Below are positions 8,331 to 15,770 of a stretch of DNA of 41,202 nucleotides, piece after piece. Position 1 is the first letter of the stretch. Each line of letters begins with the position of its first letter. Under the pieces are notes generated by a model. That model was not told the origin of the DNA, ran no database searches, and was given only the letters and a program-made list of their open reading frames with translations. The stretch is from Nitrososphaeraceae archaeon (GTDB taxonomy: Archaea; Thermoproteota; Nitrososphaeria; Nitrososphaerales; Nitrososphaeraceae). A program made the position numbers and the translations under genes. The stretch is taken from NCBI GenBank assembly GCA_025924135.1, contig JAICEO010000002.1, positions 1-41,202 of the forward strand, in the 5' to 3' direction.

Positions 8331-9233
8331 TTGGAATATTATCTAGGCTGTTCTGGTTGGAGCTATGATGGATGGAGAGGGCCATTCTATCCTCAAGAGC
8401 TAGGTAATAAATATTGGCTTTCTTATTATTCTCAAATATTTGATTTTGTTGAGATAGATTCGACTTTTTATAGAATGCCTTCTGCATTTATGGTTAATAA
8501 TTGGTCTAAAAGAACTCCGGATAATTTCAAATTTGCAGTGAAATTTCCTAAAGTCATTACTCATGATAAAAGATTAAAAGATGTAGGTAAGGATATAGAG
8601 AAATTTTATGACTCAATGGAACCACTATATGATAAGATACTTGTCTTTATGATGCAATTACCACCATCACTTCAGATTGCAGAAGGATTGGAGTCAATAA
8701 AGAATCTACAATATCTTTTGGACCCATCATTTAGATACGCTATAGAAGTAAGACATCATAGTTGGTTCAATGAACTTTTTTATAACTATTTGAAAGAAAA
8801 GAATTATTGTCTTGTATGGAGTCAACAAGAATCATTAGTTACTCCACCCGTTGTAACTACAGATTTTGTATATTTGAGATTAATTGGAGATAGAAGTATC
8901 GATGAAAGAGACTTTGGTAAAATAAAAAAAGATAGGACAAAAGAAATGCAATTGTGGAATAATATACTCAAAGATATTCAAAATAATGAAAAAAATGTTA
9001 AAACTGCCATCGTAGCAGCAAACAATCATTATGCTGGTTTTGGTCCAATGACAGCAAAGTTATTTGCAGAAATGAGGAATTTACAAAATAATGTAAGACA
9101 ATTTCCAAATGTAGATTACCAAATGCCTTTATCATCTAATAATACCAGTATAATTGAAAGTTATGGAATCTATAAAAAGCAACATGATACTAAAAAAACT
9201 AGACAAACTGATATTTCTGAATTCTTCAAATAA
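8331..9233 (+). CDS. DUF72 (YecE-type) family protein
   Basis: A 300-residue DUF72 protein of the TIM-barrel-like YecE family. The N terminus has the signature YLGCSGWSYDGWRGPFYP, followed by FDFVEIDSTFYRMPS, then FKFAVKFPKVITH and a later strand YAIEVRHHSWF. The region VYLRLIGDRSI and the final NNHYAGFGPMTAKLF also match the family. Length is typical except for a 40-residue charged C-terminal tail. The start is TTG 8331; a TAG lies two codons upstream in frame, so no longer N terminus is possible. The biochemical function of the family is not settled; nuclease or Fe-S-linked roles have been suggested. Confidence 0.9.
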   Translation: MEYYLGCSGWSYDGWRGPFYPQELGNKYWLSYYSQIFDFVEIDSTFYRMPSAFMVNNWSKRTPDNFKFAVKFPKVITHDKRLKDVGKDIEKFYDSMEPLYDKILVFMMQLPPSLQIAEGLESIKNLQYLLDPSFRYAIEVRHHSWFNELFYNYLKEKNYCLVWSQQESLVTPPVVTTDFVYLRLIGDRSIDERDFGKIKKDRTKEMQLWNNILKDIQNNEKNVKTAIVAANNHYAGFGPMTAKLFAEMRNLQNNVRQFPNVDYQMPLSSNNTSIIESYGIYKKQHDTKKTRQTDISEFFK

Positions 9234-9310
9234 TATTTTGACTATTCAAATATTTGTTATTGGTAAAGATATTTAGGAGAAGTAATTTCTATTTTATAAT
9301 ATTTTTATAA

Positions 9311-9350
9311 TTTGTATTTAGCTTTTTATTATTAGAAACTTAATTTAAAT
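9311..9350 (+). repeat. Short dispersed repeat, copy A
   Basis: The core TTTAGCTTTTTATTATTAG is followed by AAACTTAATTTAAAT. It matches copies B (11372-11407) and C (12944-12980) over about 35 bases on the same strand with a few differences. It ends in a BRE/TATA-like AGAAACTTAATTTAAAT, so it may be a promoter for the structured region beginning near 9372. Confidence 0.5.
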
Positions 9351-9371
9351 AAAAGAGATTGTAGAATAAAA

Positions 9372-9770
9372 AACTAATTCCATTATGGTTCGGTGGAAAC
9401 CATGATTATCCCCACATGAAGTTTATAAAACTAAAAATAATATATCTAGAATATAGATAATAATTATTAGAATACTAATACTAAAAAACCATAGCCTGGA
9501 TATATGCCTAAGGTTAGGGAAAAGGCAAATATACAGACTATGGCTTCCTTGTTAGGGAATATGCCTATGGTGTTTGGTATTATCTTTGTCTAGTACACGA
9601 TATTTAAAAATCAGTAAACAAGGTTAACAATGAATTATATAATTTAATTGTAGTAGCCTTCTAAGGAATTTCTATATAATAACAATAGATGGCTATGACG
9701 AGAGTTGAACTATTGTTTCTCCTATAAGTAATAACTTAATCTCGGGTGCAGGGGTATGATAGAAATTTCA
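9372..9770 (+). ncRNA. Candidate structured RNA locus (three stem-loop domains)
   Basis: A 400-base non-coding stretch with several paired segments. 9382-9406 is a 9-bp stem (ATTATGGTT with AACCATGAT, one G-T pair). 9489-9543 is a 20-position hairpin, 17 of 20 paired, with a 15-base loop. 9667-9767 forms a nested structure with an outer 9-bp perfect stem (AATTTCTAT/ATAGAAATT). Inside it sit an 8-bp perfect stem (AACAATAG/CTATTGTT, 9681-9717) and a 5-bp stem (TAAGT/ACTTA, 9725-9738). GTTAGGGA and ATATGCCTA each occur twice between 9500 and 9570. Repeat copy A supplies a plausible promoter. It does not resemble RNase P, SRP or 5S RNA. Strand and ends are guesses. Confidence 0.35.
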
Positions 9771-9918
9771 ATAGAATTTGATTTTTATTAATTGTATTGG
9801 GATAAATAGAGAAGAACTATATGCGCTTAGAATACATACTTGAAAGTATAGTTTTGCTTATAATACTTTGAATAGTTTTTATATAGACTAATAGATATTA
9901 GATATATTAGAACGTGTA

Positions 9919-10932
9919 ATGCGGTATTTTGATAATAATAATAAAACTAATCATTTATCCAATGAACACATCATGTTATTATACGAAGATAGGAATAAGT
10001 GTAATAATTTTATAATAGATATTATTAATGAAGGCTTAAAAAATGGCTGTTTATGTATATATGCATCTTTAGATATAGATAATTCTAAAGGTATATCGCT
10101 GATAGATGATTTATCTTCCCGAATTATTAATTATAAAGCAAATGTCCAAAATGGGAATCTAAAATTTATCAATTCTAAACCTTATTATGAATCTGCATTA
10201 AAAGGAGATTTGACAGTATTTGAAAAGTGGAAATCCTCATTAGAATATATATTGTATAAGCGTCTTTCTGAGGGAAAAAAAGATAAAATACTAATCGTTG
10301 GTGATGTAACTTGTAATTTATATGAAAAAAGAAATTTTAGAGAATGTATAGATTTAGAAAAATGGTGGCAAGAAGTTCAGTCAGATTGGAAAATAAATAA
10401 CAAAGATATTACTGTAGTATGTCCTCATCCAAACTATGTCGGTAAGGAAGAATCAGCACAAAATACAAAGAACAAAATTGGCAATTCTCATGATGCTACA
10501 ATTGATATAGAAAATGCCTACTCGTTTCAATACTTCTATAATATAATTGCTAAAAATAGCAATTTTGATGATTTGGTTAATTATCAACAAACAATCAAGA
10601 AGACTATGAAAGAAATAAAGTCCAATTTCATGGAAGAACAAAATAATATCATCAATACATATCATTCAATATATTCTAAACAATTAGATGAAATAATTGA
10701 TGATAGTTTTAATAATCCAAAGACTATGGAAGAATATTCTAACACCTGCAATGAAATAATCCGAAATCTAATGAATAATCAAAATAATCCTACTAGAATA
10801 ATAAATAATATTATGGATAAAAATATGGACACATTTCTTAAATCAATAGAAATAGCACAAAAATTTTATCGTGATGTTGTCCAAAGTTATTGTAATTATA
10901 TAATGATGTTCAAAAAGTTACCGGAAAAATAA
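9919..10932 (+). CDS. MEDS-domain sensory protein with C-terminal helical region
   Basis: Residues 15-175 match the MEDS (DcmR-type sensory) domain. HIMLLYEDRNKCNNFI opens it, then CLCIYASLDIDNSKG, KILIVGDVTCNLYEK and KDITVVCPHPNYVGK, an alternating alpha/beta fold related to RecA/KaiC-like domains but without a Walker A motif. From about residue 200 to 337 the protein is all helix, rich in Asn and Ile (NNIINTYHSIYSKQLDEII). That part resembles the phasin-like protein at 7544-8026 in character. It could be a sensor that docks on granules or a partner through its helices; that is inference. ATG at 9919. No kinase or DNA-binding domain is attached. Confidence 0.7.
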   Translation: MRYFDNNNKTNHLSNEHIMLLYEDRNKCNNFIIDIINEGLKNGCLCIYASLDIDNSKGISLIDDLSSRIINYKANVQNGNLKFINSKPYYESALKGDLTVFEKWKSSLEYILYKRLSEGKKDKILIVGDVTCNLYEKRNFRECIDLEKWWQEVQSDWKINNKDITVVCPHPNYVGKEESAQNTKNKIGNSHDATIDIENAYSFQYFYNIIAKNSNFDDLVNYQQTIKKTMKEIKSNFMEEQNNIINTYHSIYSKQLDEIIDDSFNNPKTMEEYSNTCNEIIRNLMNNQNNPTRIINNIMDKNMDTFLKSIEIAQKFYRDVVQSYCNYIMMFKKLPEK

Positions 10933-11146
10933 TCTTATTATCTCATTGTAAGCGTAGTATAAATTTTATTTTTTAATCTATAATAGTGTATTTAAAACGT
11001 CACTATTCTCATTTCATGCTTAATCGGAGGAATGATATGGAATTTTCAATACAATTCTTTTTTGCTTAATAACAAATAATATACTGTTTATAGAATATGT
11101 GAAATAAAGAAAATTATTGGAACAGACAAGAAGAGGAATAATTTTT

Positions 11147-11305
11147 ATGGTGTTAGGTGCTCTCTTGTTAGTAATTCCATTAATTATAACTATAATCGAG
11201 AATTCTATTCGAATATTTGTTCCAATGATTGGTTGACTATTTTTACTTTTTGGTTTTCCAATACTCTTAAGTAGTAAGAAAAATAAGAATATAGAAGTTA
11301 GGTAA
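11147..11305 (+). pseudogene. Small two-helix membrane protein gene with an in-frame TGA
   Basis: ATG at 11147 opens a 53-codon frame encoding two hydrophobic segments, MVLGALLLVIPLIITII and LFLLFGFPILLSSKK, ending in a basic tail before TAA 11303-11305. A single TGA at codon 30, between the two segments, interrupts it. An upstream GAGG lies about 12 bases before the ATG. The two-helix layout with a positive tail is typical of small archaeal membrane proteins, so a TGG-to-TGA change is plausible. It could also be two unrelated fragments or chance. Confidence 0.35.
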
Positions 11306-11371
11306 ATGCAAAAAAATTAAATTAATATAAAAATAAGTGCAGGCGCATGTAGTACAGATTTACTACTAAAC

Positions 11372-11407
11372 ATTGTATATAGCTTTTATTATAAGAAACT
11401 TATTATG
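11372..11407 (+). repeat. Short dispersed repeat, copy B
   Basis: Reads TATATAGCTTTTATTATAAG followed by AAACTTATTATG. It is close to copies A and C but lacks the final TTTAAA. It lies 65 bases after the broken two-helix gene and just beyond the 3' end of the minus-strand remnant at 11434-11612. Confidence 0.5.
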
Positions 11408-11433
11408 TTTGAAAATTAAAAAATGGAATTTTA

Positions 11434-11612
11434 CTAAATATTCTGAGTTAAGTTTATACCAGAGAGTTCTTTTTCAAGTTTCCTTTTTTCTTTTTCATGT
11501 GTATTTATAATATCATCTGCACCCTTCTGTTCCCATGATGTTTTGTAATTTCTTCTAACTATTTTTTTTGTTCTTGTTTGATTTTCGACGATAGATTTTT
11601 TAATTTATCCAT
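11434..11612 (-). pseudogene. Small Lys/Glu-rich protein gene, one-base frameshift in an A run
   Basis: ATG at 11612 follows a good Shine-Dalgarno sequence (GAGGTTA). The first frame reads MDKLKNLSSKIKQEQKK then stops. The following frame reads IVRRNYKTSWEQKGADDIIN and THEKEKRKLEKELSGINL before TAG at 11434. The two frames join if one A is added, either in the A6 run near codon 5 or the A8 run near codon 16; the product would be 59 residues. The total of 179 bases is one short of 60 codons. It is a decayed, phase-variable or mis-sequenced gene. No family was recognised. Confidence 0.5.
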
Positions 11613-11674
11613 TATACTAACCTCTATACCAAAGGGACTGATATTACAATAAAATTGGTTAATTTAATGCTTTT

Positions 11675-11785
11675 TTAAGTAGTTACTGTTAATGGCGTCT
11701 CTTCTTCTTGATTAGGTTGTTTTTCTTTTTCAATTTTTTTATTAGGTAATAGTTCTTTTTCTGGAATTTCGTATGTTTCACACAT
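11675..11785 (-). CDS. Possible 36-residue hydrophilic microprotein
   Basis: ATG at 11785 to TAA at 11675 reads MCETYEIPEKELLPNKK followed by a Lys/Glu/Gln-rich stretch ending TPLTVTT. No domain is recognisable. It lies about 60 bases upstream of, and in the same direction as, the frameshifted gene at 11434-11612. Protein-like composition and codon use favour a real gene, but a frame this short could be chance. Confidence 0.3.
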   Translation of the reverse strand: MCETYEIPEKELLPNKKIEKEKQPNQEEETPLTVTT

Positions 11786-12030
11786 AGTAGTTGTTATTGG
11801 CTTTCATCAATTATAAAGGTTGGAGTAAATTTATAACAAAAGATAAATGAGCCATATTTGATTTATTTATAATTCATTCATAAATCCTTTTTTTGTGTAC
11901 CGTAAAAATTGCAAATCTTGACCCATGGCTAAATAAAAATGAAGGCTACAACAAATTTGAAAATCATTTGCTAACGATTAAAGCTGAACAATAAAAAAAA
12001 GAATACGACCTAATTGCCATCCTACATATA

Positions 12031-12269
12031 ATGAACGTCATCAAAATAATTATAGAATTGACAGATTGGACTTTAGAGGAATATAAAGCTAGTATAAAAA
12101 AGACTCAACAACAGAATGAACAAATAATATTAGACAATTATCGAGTGACTGGCAAAAAAGGGAAATAGCTATAACCAAAAAGAAAGGGGCTCAACTAAAA
12201 GATGATGTTTGGAAGTACGGAGAAGAGGAAGATACAATAGATTATAATCGTTTAGGAATTCGGAAGTGA
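12031..12269 (+). pseudogene. Frameshifted gene fragment
   Basis: Two adjacent frames give protein-like peptides. From ATG 12031 one reads LTDWTLEEYKASIKKTQQQ and ends in TAG. In the frame one base earlier, SSDWQKREIAITKKKGAQ continues to DDVWKYGEEEDTIDYNRLGI and TGA at 12267-12269. The second frame is also open upstream of 12031 (YNERHQNNYRIDRLDFRG) before stops. This is what a decayed gene looks like. Identity is unknown. Confidence 0.35.
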
Positions 12270-12335
12270 CAGTTAAAGTTTATTAAAAAAATCATTGGTT
12301 TTGGGTTAATGACTCAAAAAATAGGCTGGTTATTA

Positions 12336-12548
12336 TCAATCGTAATTATCTTCATTCTCTTCTGCATCTTCCATCGCCTCTTCTTCCTGTTCTGTAGCTT
12401 CATCTGAATCTCTGCTCAGTTCCACGTGATACCCTTGTCCAAAAATCTCCCTTTCGTATGCATTTTGTGTTTGTAAAAAGAATGGACTTGCTAAGAGAAT
12501 TGAAACTATAGTTATTCCTACTACAGCTAATAAGGAGTTCATTCTCAT
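12336..12548 (-). CDS. Small exported acidic protein
   Basis: A 70-residue protein with a clear signal peptide or N-terminal anchor. MRMNSLLAVVGITIVSILLA leads to SPFFLQTQNA, followed by a mature part that ends in a strongly acidic tail (EQEEEAMEDAEENEDNYD). A cleavage site is plausible after QNA near residue 30. ATG at 12548, or the second ATG two codons later. Together with the remnants at 13091-13389 and 14351-14658 it forms a group of small exported, charged proteins in this accessory stretch. The role is unknown; cell-surface or ion-binding functions are possible. Confidence 0.65.
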   Translation of the reverse strand: MRMNSLLAVVGITIVSILLASPFFLQTQNAYEREIFGQGYHVELSRDSDEATEQEEEAMEDAEENEDNYD

Positions 12549-13090
12549 TAAATAGTAGGTACTATTTTATTTAACTTTTTCATATTTGAATAGATACATA
12601 TTATATGAAAGAACAAAAATACAGAATTATAAAAAACAAAAGAATTTGAAACGCCACCTTAAGAATTCCATTTATAAGTCTTAATTGTAAAATGGTTAAA
12701 ATATATTGGATGTTCTTGGGAACATTTGTTAAAAAAATATTACTAGATATGAGTAGGGAATATTTATCATGATTTTCTTTCGCTAATTTTTATCCATAAA
12801 TCAATTATGGAAAATCATAATAGTAACATTTGAAATGTCTATTACAACCAATGAGAAAAAAATGGATAATTGTATACTAATCAATTGAATAAGCAATTAT
12901 TATTGGAATATTGAGAAATATGAATTCATTAGAAGTTAAGTAGTTTGTATATAGCTTTTATTATTAGAAACTTATTTAAACCATCAACATAATCCTTTTA
13001 ACTACACTAAAGTATTTTAAAATGATTTACTTAAGCAAATATAAATTGATATTTATTTTGCTACATCGTTCATTTTTGTATTAATTGTTT
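12549..13090. other. AT-rich intergenic region with repeat copy C
   Basis: About 540 bases. It contains the repeat at 12944-12980 and a 26-codon frame at 12692-12772 (MVKIYWMFLGTFVKKILL) that is too short to support. No other structure was noted. Confidence 0.4.
12944..12980 (+). repeat. Short dispersed repeat, copy C
   Basis: Reads TTTGTATATAGCTTTTATTA followed by TTAGAAACTTATTTAAA. This is the best consensus copy of the three in the window. It ends in a BRE/TATA-like AGAAACTTATTTAAA. Confidence 0.5.
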
Positions 13091-13389
13091 CTAGGAGTTT
13101 TTTGCACCTTCCATAACGTTTTTTCCAATATTCTTTGCTTTTTCAGTGATGTTAGAGTCATCACCATCATTAGCATTTCCAACATTTTGATTGGCAGCTT
13201 GTCGGAGATGGGCATCAACTGTTTGATTTGGTGATTGACTCATATTTTTCATTGTGTGGTTATTACTGTTGTTCCTTCTATCTGATGGAGCAAAAGATGA
13301 ACTAGTTACTATAAAAAAGGAAAAAATAAAGATAATTTCAATGAATATTCTATTGATGCTGGTAGAACTGATTGACTTTTTATAATCAT
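13091..13389 (-). pseudogene. Small exported protein gene, one-base frameshift after the start
   Basis: A frame ending at TAG 13091 encodes a hydrophobic stretch NRIFIEIIFIFSFFIVTSSS FA and then a hydrophilic Asn-rich mature part (NQTVDAHLRQAANQNVGNAN, ending KNVMEGAKNS). No ATG, GTG or TTG precedes the hydrophobic stretch in that frame. ATG 13389 in another frame reads MIIK and would join after adding one A to an A5 run, giving MIIKKSIS and a textbook signal peptide; the product would be 99 residues. Otherwise translation could begin at ATG 13252, giving a 53-residue protein without the signal peptide. Decay, phase variation or sequencing error are the options. Confidence 0.55.
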
Positions 13390-13396
13390 TAATATC

Positions 13397-13413
13397 CTAC
13401 TACAATATAGTAG
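13397..13413. promoter_or_regulatory. Inverted repeat upstream of the exported-protein gene
   Basis: CTACTA-CAATA-TAGTAG, two 6-base arms with a 5-base spacer, lies 8 bases before the ATG at 13389 in the divergent region shared with the DUF5678 gene. It is an operator candidate; no regulator is known. Confidence 0.3.
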
Positions 13414-13447
13414 ATTGTTCTGTTCCATTTAATATTATGAGTATAAA

Positions 13448-13465
13448 GCCTTTTTTTTCAAAGGC
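13448..13465. promoter_or_regulatory. GCCTTT/AAAGGC hairpin in a divergent promoter region
   Basis: A 6-bp inverted repeat flanks TTTTTC. It sits between the divergent starts at 13389 and 13510, about 15 bases before the TATA-like box of the DUF5678 gene. It may be an operator or a chance AT-rich hairpin. Confidence 0.25.
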
Positions 13466-13478
13466 GATTATCTAGAAT

Positions 13479-13487
13479 CTATAAATA
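13479..13487 (+). promoter_or_regulatory. TATA box for a probably leaderless DUF5678 mRNA
   Basis: CTATAAATA is centred about 26 bases before the GTG at 13510. That spacing places the transcription start at the start codon, which supports GTG as the true start without a ribosome binding site. Confidence 0.45.
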
Positions 13488-13509
13488 AAAGAATCAATCA
13501 ATTATTATT

Positions 13510-13755
13510 GTGACATTAATAGAAATCCCTGATATTTTAACAAAGTCAAACGCCAATCTAAAATGGTTTATCGATAATCATGAAATGCTTTTAGATAAAT
13601 ATCAAGAGAAATTCGTAGCCATAGATGAAGAACAAGTTATAGAAAGCAGTTCTGATATCAAAGAATTAATGGAGAATTTAAAACAAAATAATAGATTATC
13701 CGATTCTGCACTAATACAATATATTAATAATCGAAATACTAAATTAACCATTTAA
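13510..13755 (+). CDS. DUF5678-like protein
   Basis: An 81-residue protein. The region NLKWFIDNHEMLLDKYQEKF, then VAIDEEQVIESSSDIKEL, matches the DUF5678 pattern: a helix, then a '[YF]-x-x-[KR]-[WF]-[VI]-A-[IV]' strand, a second 'V-[IV]-x-[SA]' strand and a closing helix. It is followed after 20 bases by a retropepsin-like gene. This pairing suggests joint function. GTG start, probably leaderless. The molecular role of DUF5678 is unknown. Confidence 0.65.
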   Translation: MTLIEIPDILTKSNANLKWFIDNHEMLLDKYQEKFVAIDEEQVIESSSDIKELMENLKQNNRLSDSALIQYINNRNTKLTI

Positions 13756-13775
13756 TGTTTAGCATTTAAAGAATT

Positions 13776-14213
13776 TTGCAGCTCTTTGGATATAGAAATT
13801 ATTCTAATGGATATTATTATATTCAAGCAAATTTAATTTCCGAATATCATAAGAATCAGCTACGACCAATTACATTTTTGATTGATACCGCAAGTCAAGT
13901 TACTTCAATTTCATACAATGATTCTTTATCTTTAGACTTCAAACGTGATATTTTACAAAGTGGAAAGTCTATCAGTATGTTGAATGTAACTATGCCGACA
14001 CTTGTTATACCAGAGGGTGGATTAGCGTTAAAATTACCAAATAATAGAAGTATAATTACTGAATTTTTAGATAATATTCTGATTCATAATCCTATTATTA
14101 CTAATAGAGACGATGAAAAGAAAGTAGCCTTGATACCATCAATTTTAGGATTAGATTTTTTAAATAGATATAGACTTACGATTCAAAATTCTTATATTAT
14201 TTTAGAAAAATAA
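13776..14213 (+). CDS. Retropepsin-like aspartyl protease domain protein
   Basis: A 145-residue single-domain protein with features of the clan AA retropepsin fold. The catalytic loop FLIDTAS has D37, with Thr then Ala after it instead of the usual Thr/Ser-Gly. The late psi-loop signature is ILGLDFLNRYRLTI, followed by a final strand SYIILEK. Length fits one lobe, so the active form would be a dimer. The TTG start at 13776 is forced: an in-frame TAA lies at 13767-13769. It forms a two-gene unit with the DUF5678-like gene. Cytoplasmic; target unknown. Confidence 0.75.
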   Translation: MQLFGYRNYSNGYYYIQANLISEYHKNQLRPITFLIDTASQVTSISYNDSLSLDFKRDILQSGKSISMLNVTMPTLVIPEGGLALKLPNNRSIITEFLDNILIHNPIITNRDDEKKVALIPSILGLDFLNRYRLTIQNSYIILEK

Positions 14214-14350
14214 CACAATTCCCCTACAGTTAACAAATCACCCTTAGTTAACGCTAAAATAATTTCTTATTTTAGCCTATCAACTTAGCAGACCAAATTT
14301 TATGTATTATTTATTACGATAGATAAATGTATGTGCATATAAGTTATTGT

Positions 14351-14658
14351 TTAATTGCAATTAACTTTTTCAAAGAAATTGTAATCTGTTATTAATTGAT
14401 GAGGATAGCCATATACATAATATTGATTTGGATAATAGTCATTCATTATATCATTCTGAACCTCAGTTTTTTCTTTTGAATCTCTATTAATTTTCTTAGT
14501 TTTATCTATTGAGGAAAGAGGAATGTTTTTCTTTAGGTCTCCTCCATCATCTTCTTCATCTTCCTTATCATTCTTTTTGCAAATGATATCTGAGATGAAG
14601 ATATGATCAAAATACTTGTTACAAATGTAATAACAATAATAATCTTATTTAGATTCAT
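14351..14658 (-). pseudogene. Small exported protein gene, one-base frameshift at the signal peptide end
   Basis: ATG 14658 opens a clear signal peptide, MNLNKIIIVITFVTSILII then SSSQISFA, and the frame soon ends. In the next frame, directly after the same A5 run, KKNDKEDEEDDGGDLKKN continues through a Lys/Asp-rich region to a Tyr-rich end (DYYPNQYYVYGYPHQLI) and TAA 14351. One added A in the run makes a 102-residue secreted protein; the 308-base span is one short of 103 codons. A TATA-rich stretch about 27 bases upstream looks intact. No family was recognised. Confidence 0.6.
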
Positions 14659-15496
14659 ATCTAAAAAAATTACTTAATTTATAATATTTATAAATTGTGA
14701 ATGATTGCTAGGTGGTATTGATTCCAAGAATGTCAAAATAGATGCCTATATAATTATTATTGTTCATTATTCGAAGTGAGTATATAACATCTACAACAAA
14801 AATCTTTTATTTTTATACTTTTATTACTTTTGACAGAAAAAGCAATTTCTATCAAGATTTCACAGTAAGGGTGTTAATGTCACGTTTAAATGCATTTTCA
14901 CTGATTATTCTATAATTATGTAAGAGGTATTACGGGCATTTTTGCCTTTAATCGTAATCAATTAAAACAATCATTAAATTAACTTTTCTTGTATAGATGA
15001 TTTTAATTTGATTGTACGTCATTATCAACAACCGTATCTATCTTTTTGTAATTAGTTAGGTATAAACAACAACAAATATTACTCAGCTGAACCATCTTCA
15101 TTTTTAGATAATCAAATACATACAAATCAAAAGGAATCCCAAATATTATGAATAGTCTGATTTTCTTTGTTTATACCAGATTTCCAAATTGAAATTGATT
15201 TCTCTATTTTGATATATGCTTAACTTATAGTAGTTCTTATTGTTATTAACCAAAAACTGCATGCGAAATTATAATTTATATTTACACGACTCTAATAATT
15301 TTGCTAAAATTTTATCCTAGACATTATTAAACTTAAAGAAAAGAAGATTGACAATACTAAAATGAGAATATTCTTAATAAAACAAATGATATAGCAGAAT
15401 AATTATTTTCTTCATATTATTGGATATTTTGTTTTGTAGTTAATCTTATAATTTATGACTGTTCTTTCTTTATATCTCTGTTTATATCAGATTCTG

Positions 15497-15546
15497 TAAA
15501 CTCTATGTGAGTTTAACAGAGCTCTCAAAAACCCACGGAGAGTTCT
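15497..15546. other. Two consecutive hairpins
   Basis: First hairpin 15497-15515: TAAACTC/GAGTTTA, 7 bp, 5-base loop. Second hairpin 15518-15546: AGAGCTCTC/GAGAGTTCT, 9 positions with one G-T pair and an 11-base loop. They are more GC-rich than the surroundings. They could be part of a small RNA or a processing site. There is no T run for a terminator. Confidence 0.35.
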
Positions 15547-15725
15547 CAAACATAACCCGCTAACATGTAGATTAATTTAATGGTCTTTTTGATAGTTTAT
15601 GTTGGTTTCTCTAGCTAATAGATAGCTATGTTATTCTTGTATCATTTGCATATTTACATTATTGTTAATTTCTTTTAATTTTTTCTTAATAGTTAAGTTT
15701 GTGTGGCATATATATGACTCCCTTT

Positions 15726-15747
15726 TCTATTTTTATTATAAAATAGA
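15726..15747 (-). terminator. AT hairpin downstream of tRNA-Arg
   Basis: TCTATTTT/AAAATAGA, a perfect 8-bp inverted repeat with a 6-base loop, lies 24-45 bases past the 3' end of the minus-strand tRNA. It may mark the end of the transcript. The stem is AT-only, so stability is low. Confidence 0.3.
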
Positions 15748-15770
15748 GATATACGAACCCGGATATAATA

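Larger units (their letters stand above)
14659..15770. other. Long AT-rich region without a recognised gene
   Basis: About 1.1 kb. Short frames such as NNNKYYSAEPSSFLDNQI (near 15066-15150) lack a start. The only strong structures are two consecutive hairpins at 15497-15546 and the AT hairpin at 15726-15747 next to the tRNA. Confidence 0.4.

Noticed and set aside
12692-12772. 26-residue frame with a hydrophobic start
   Set aside because: Too short, with no upstream signals or family resemblance.
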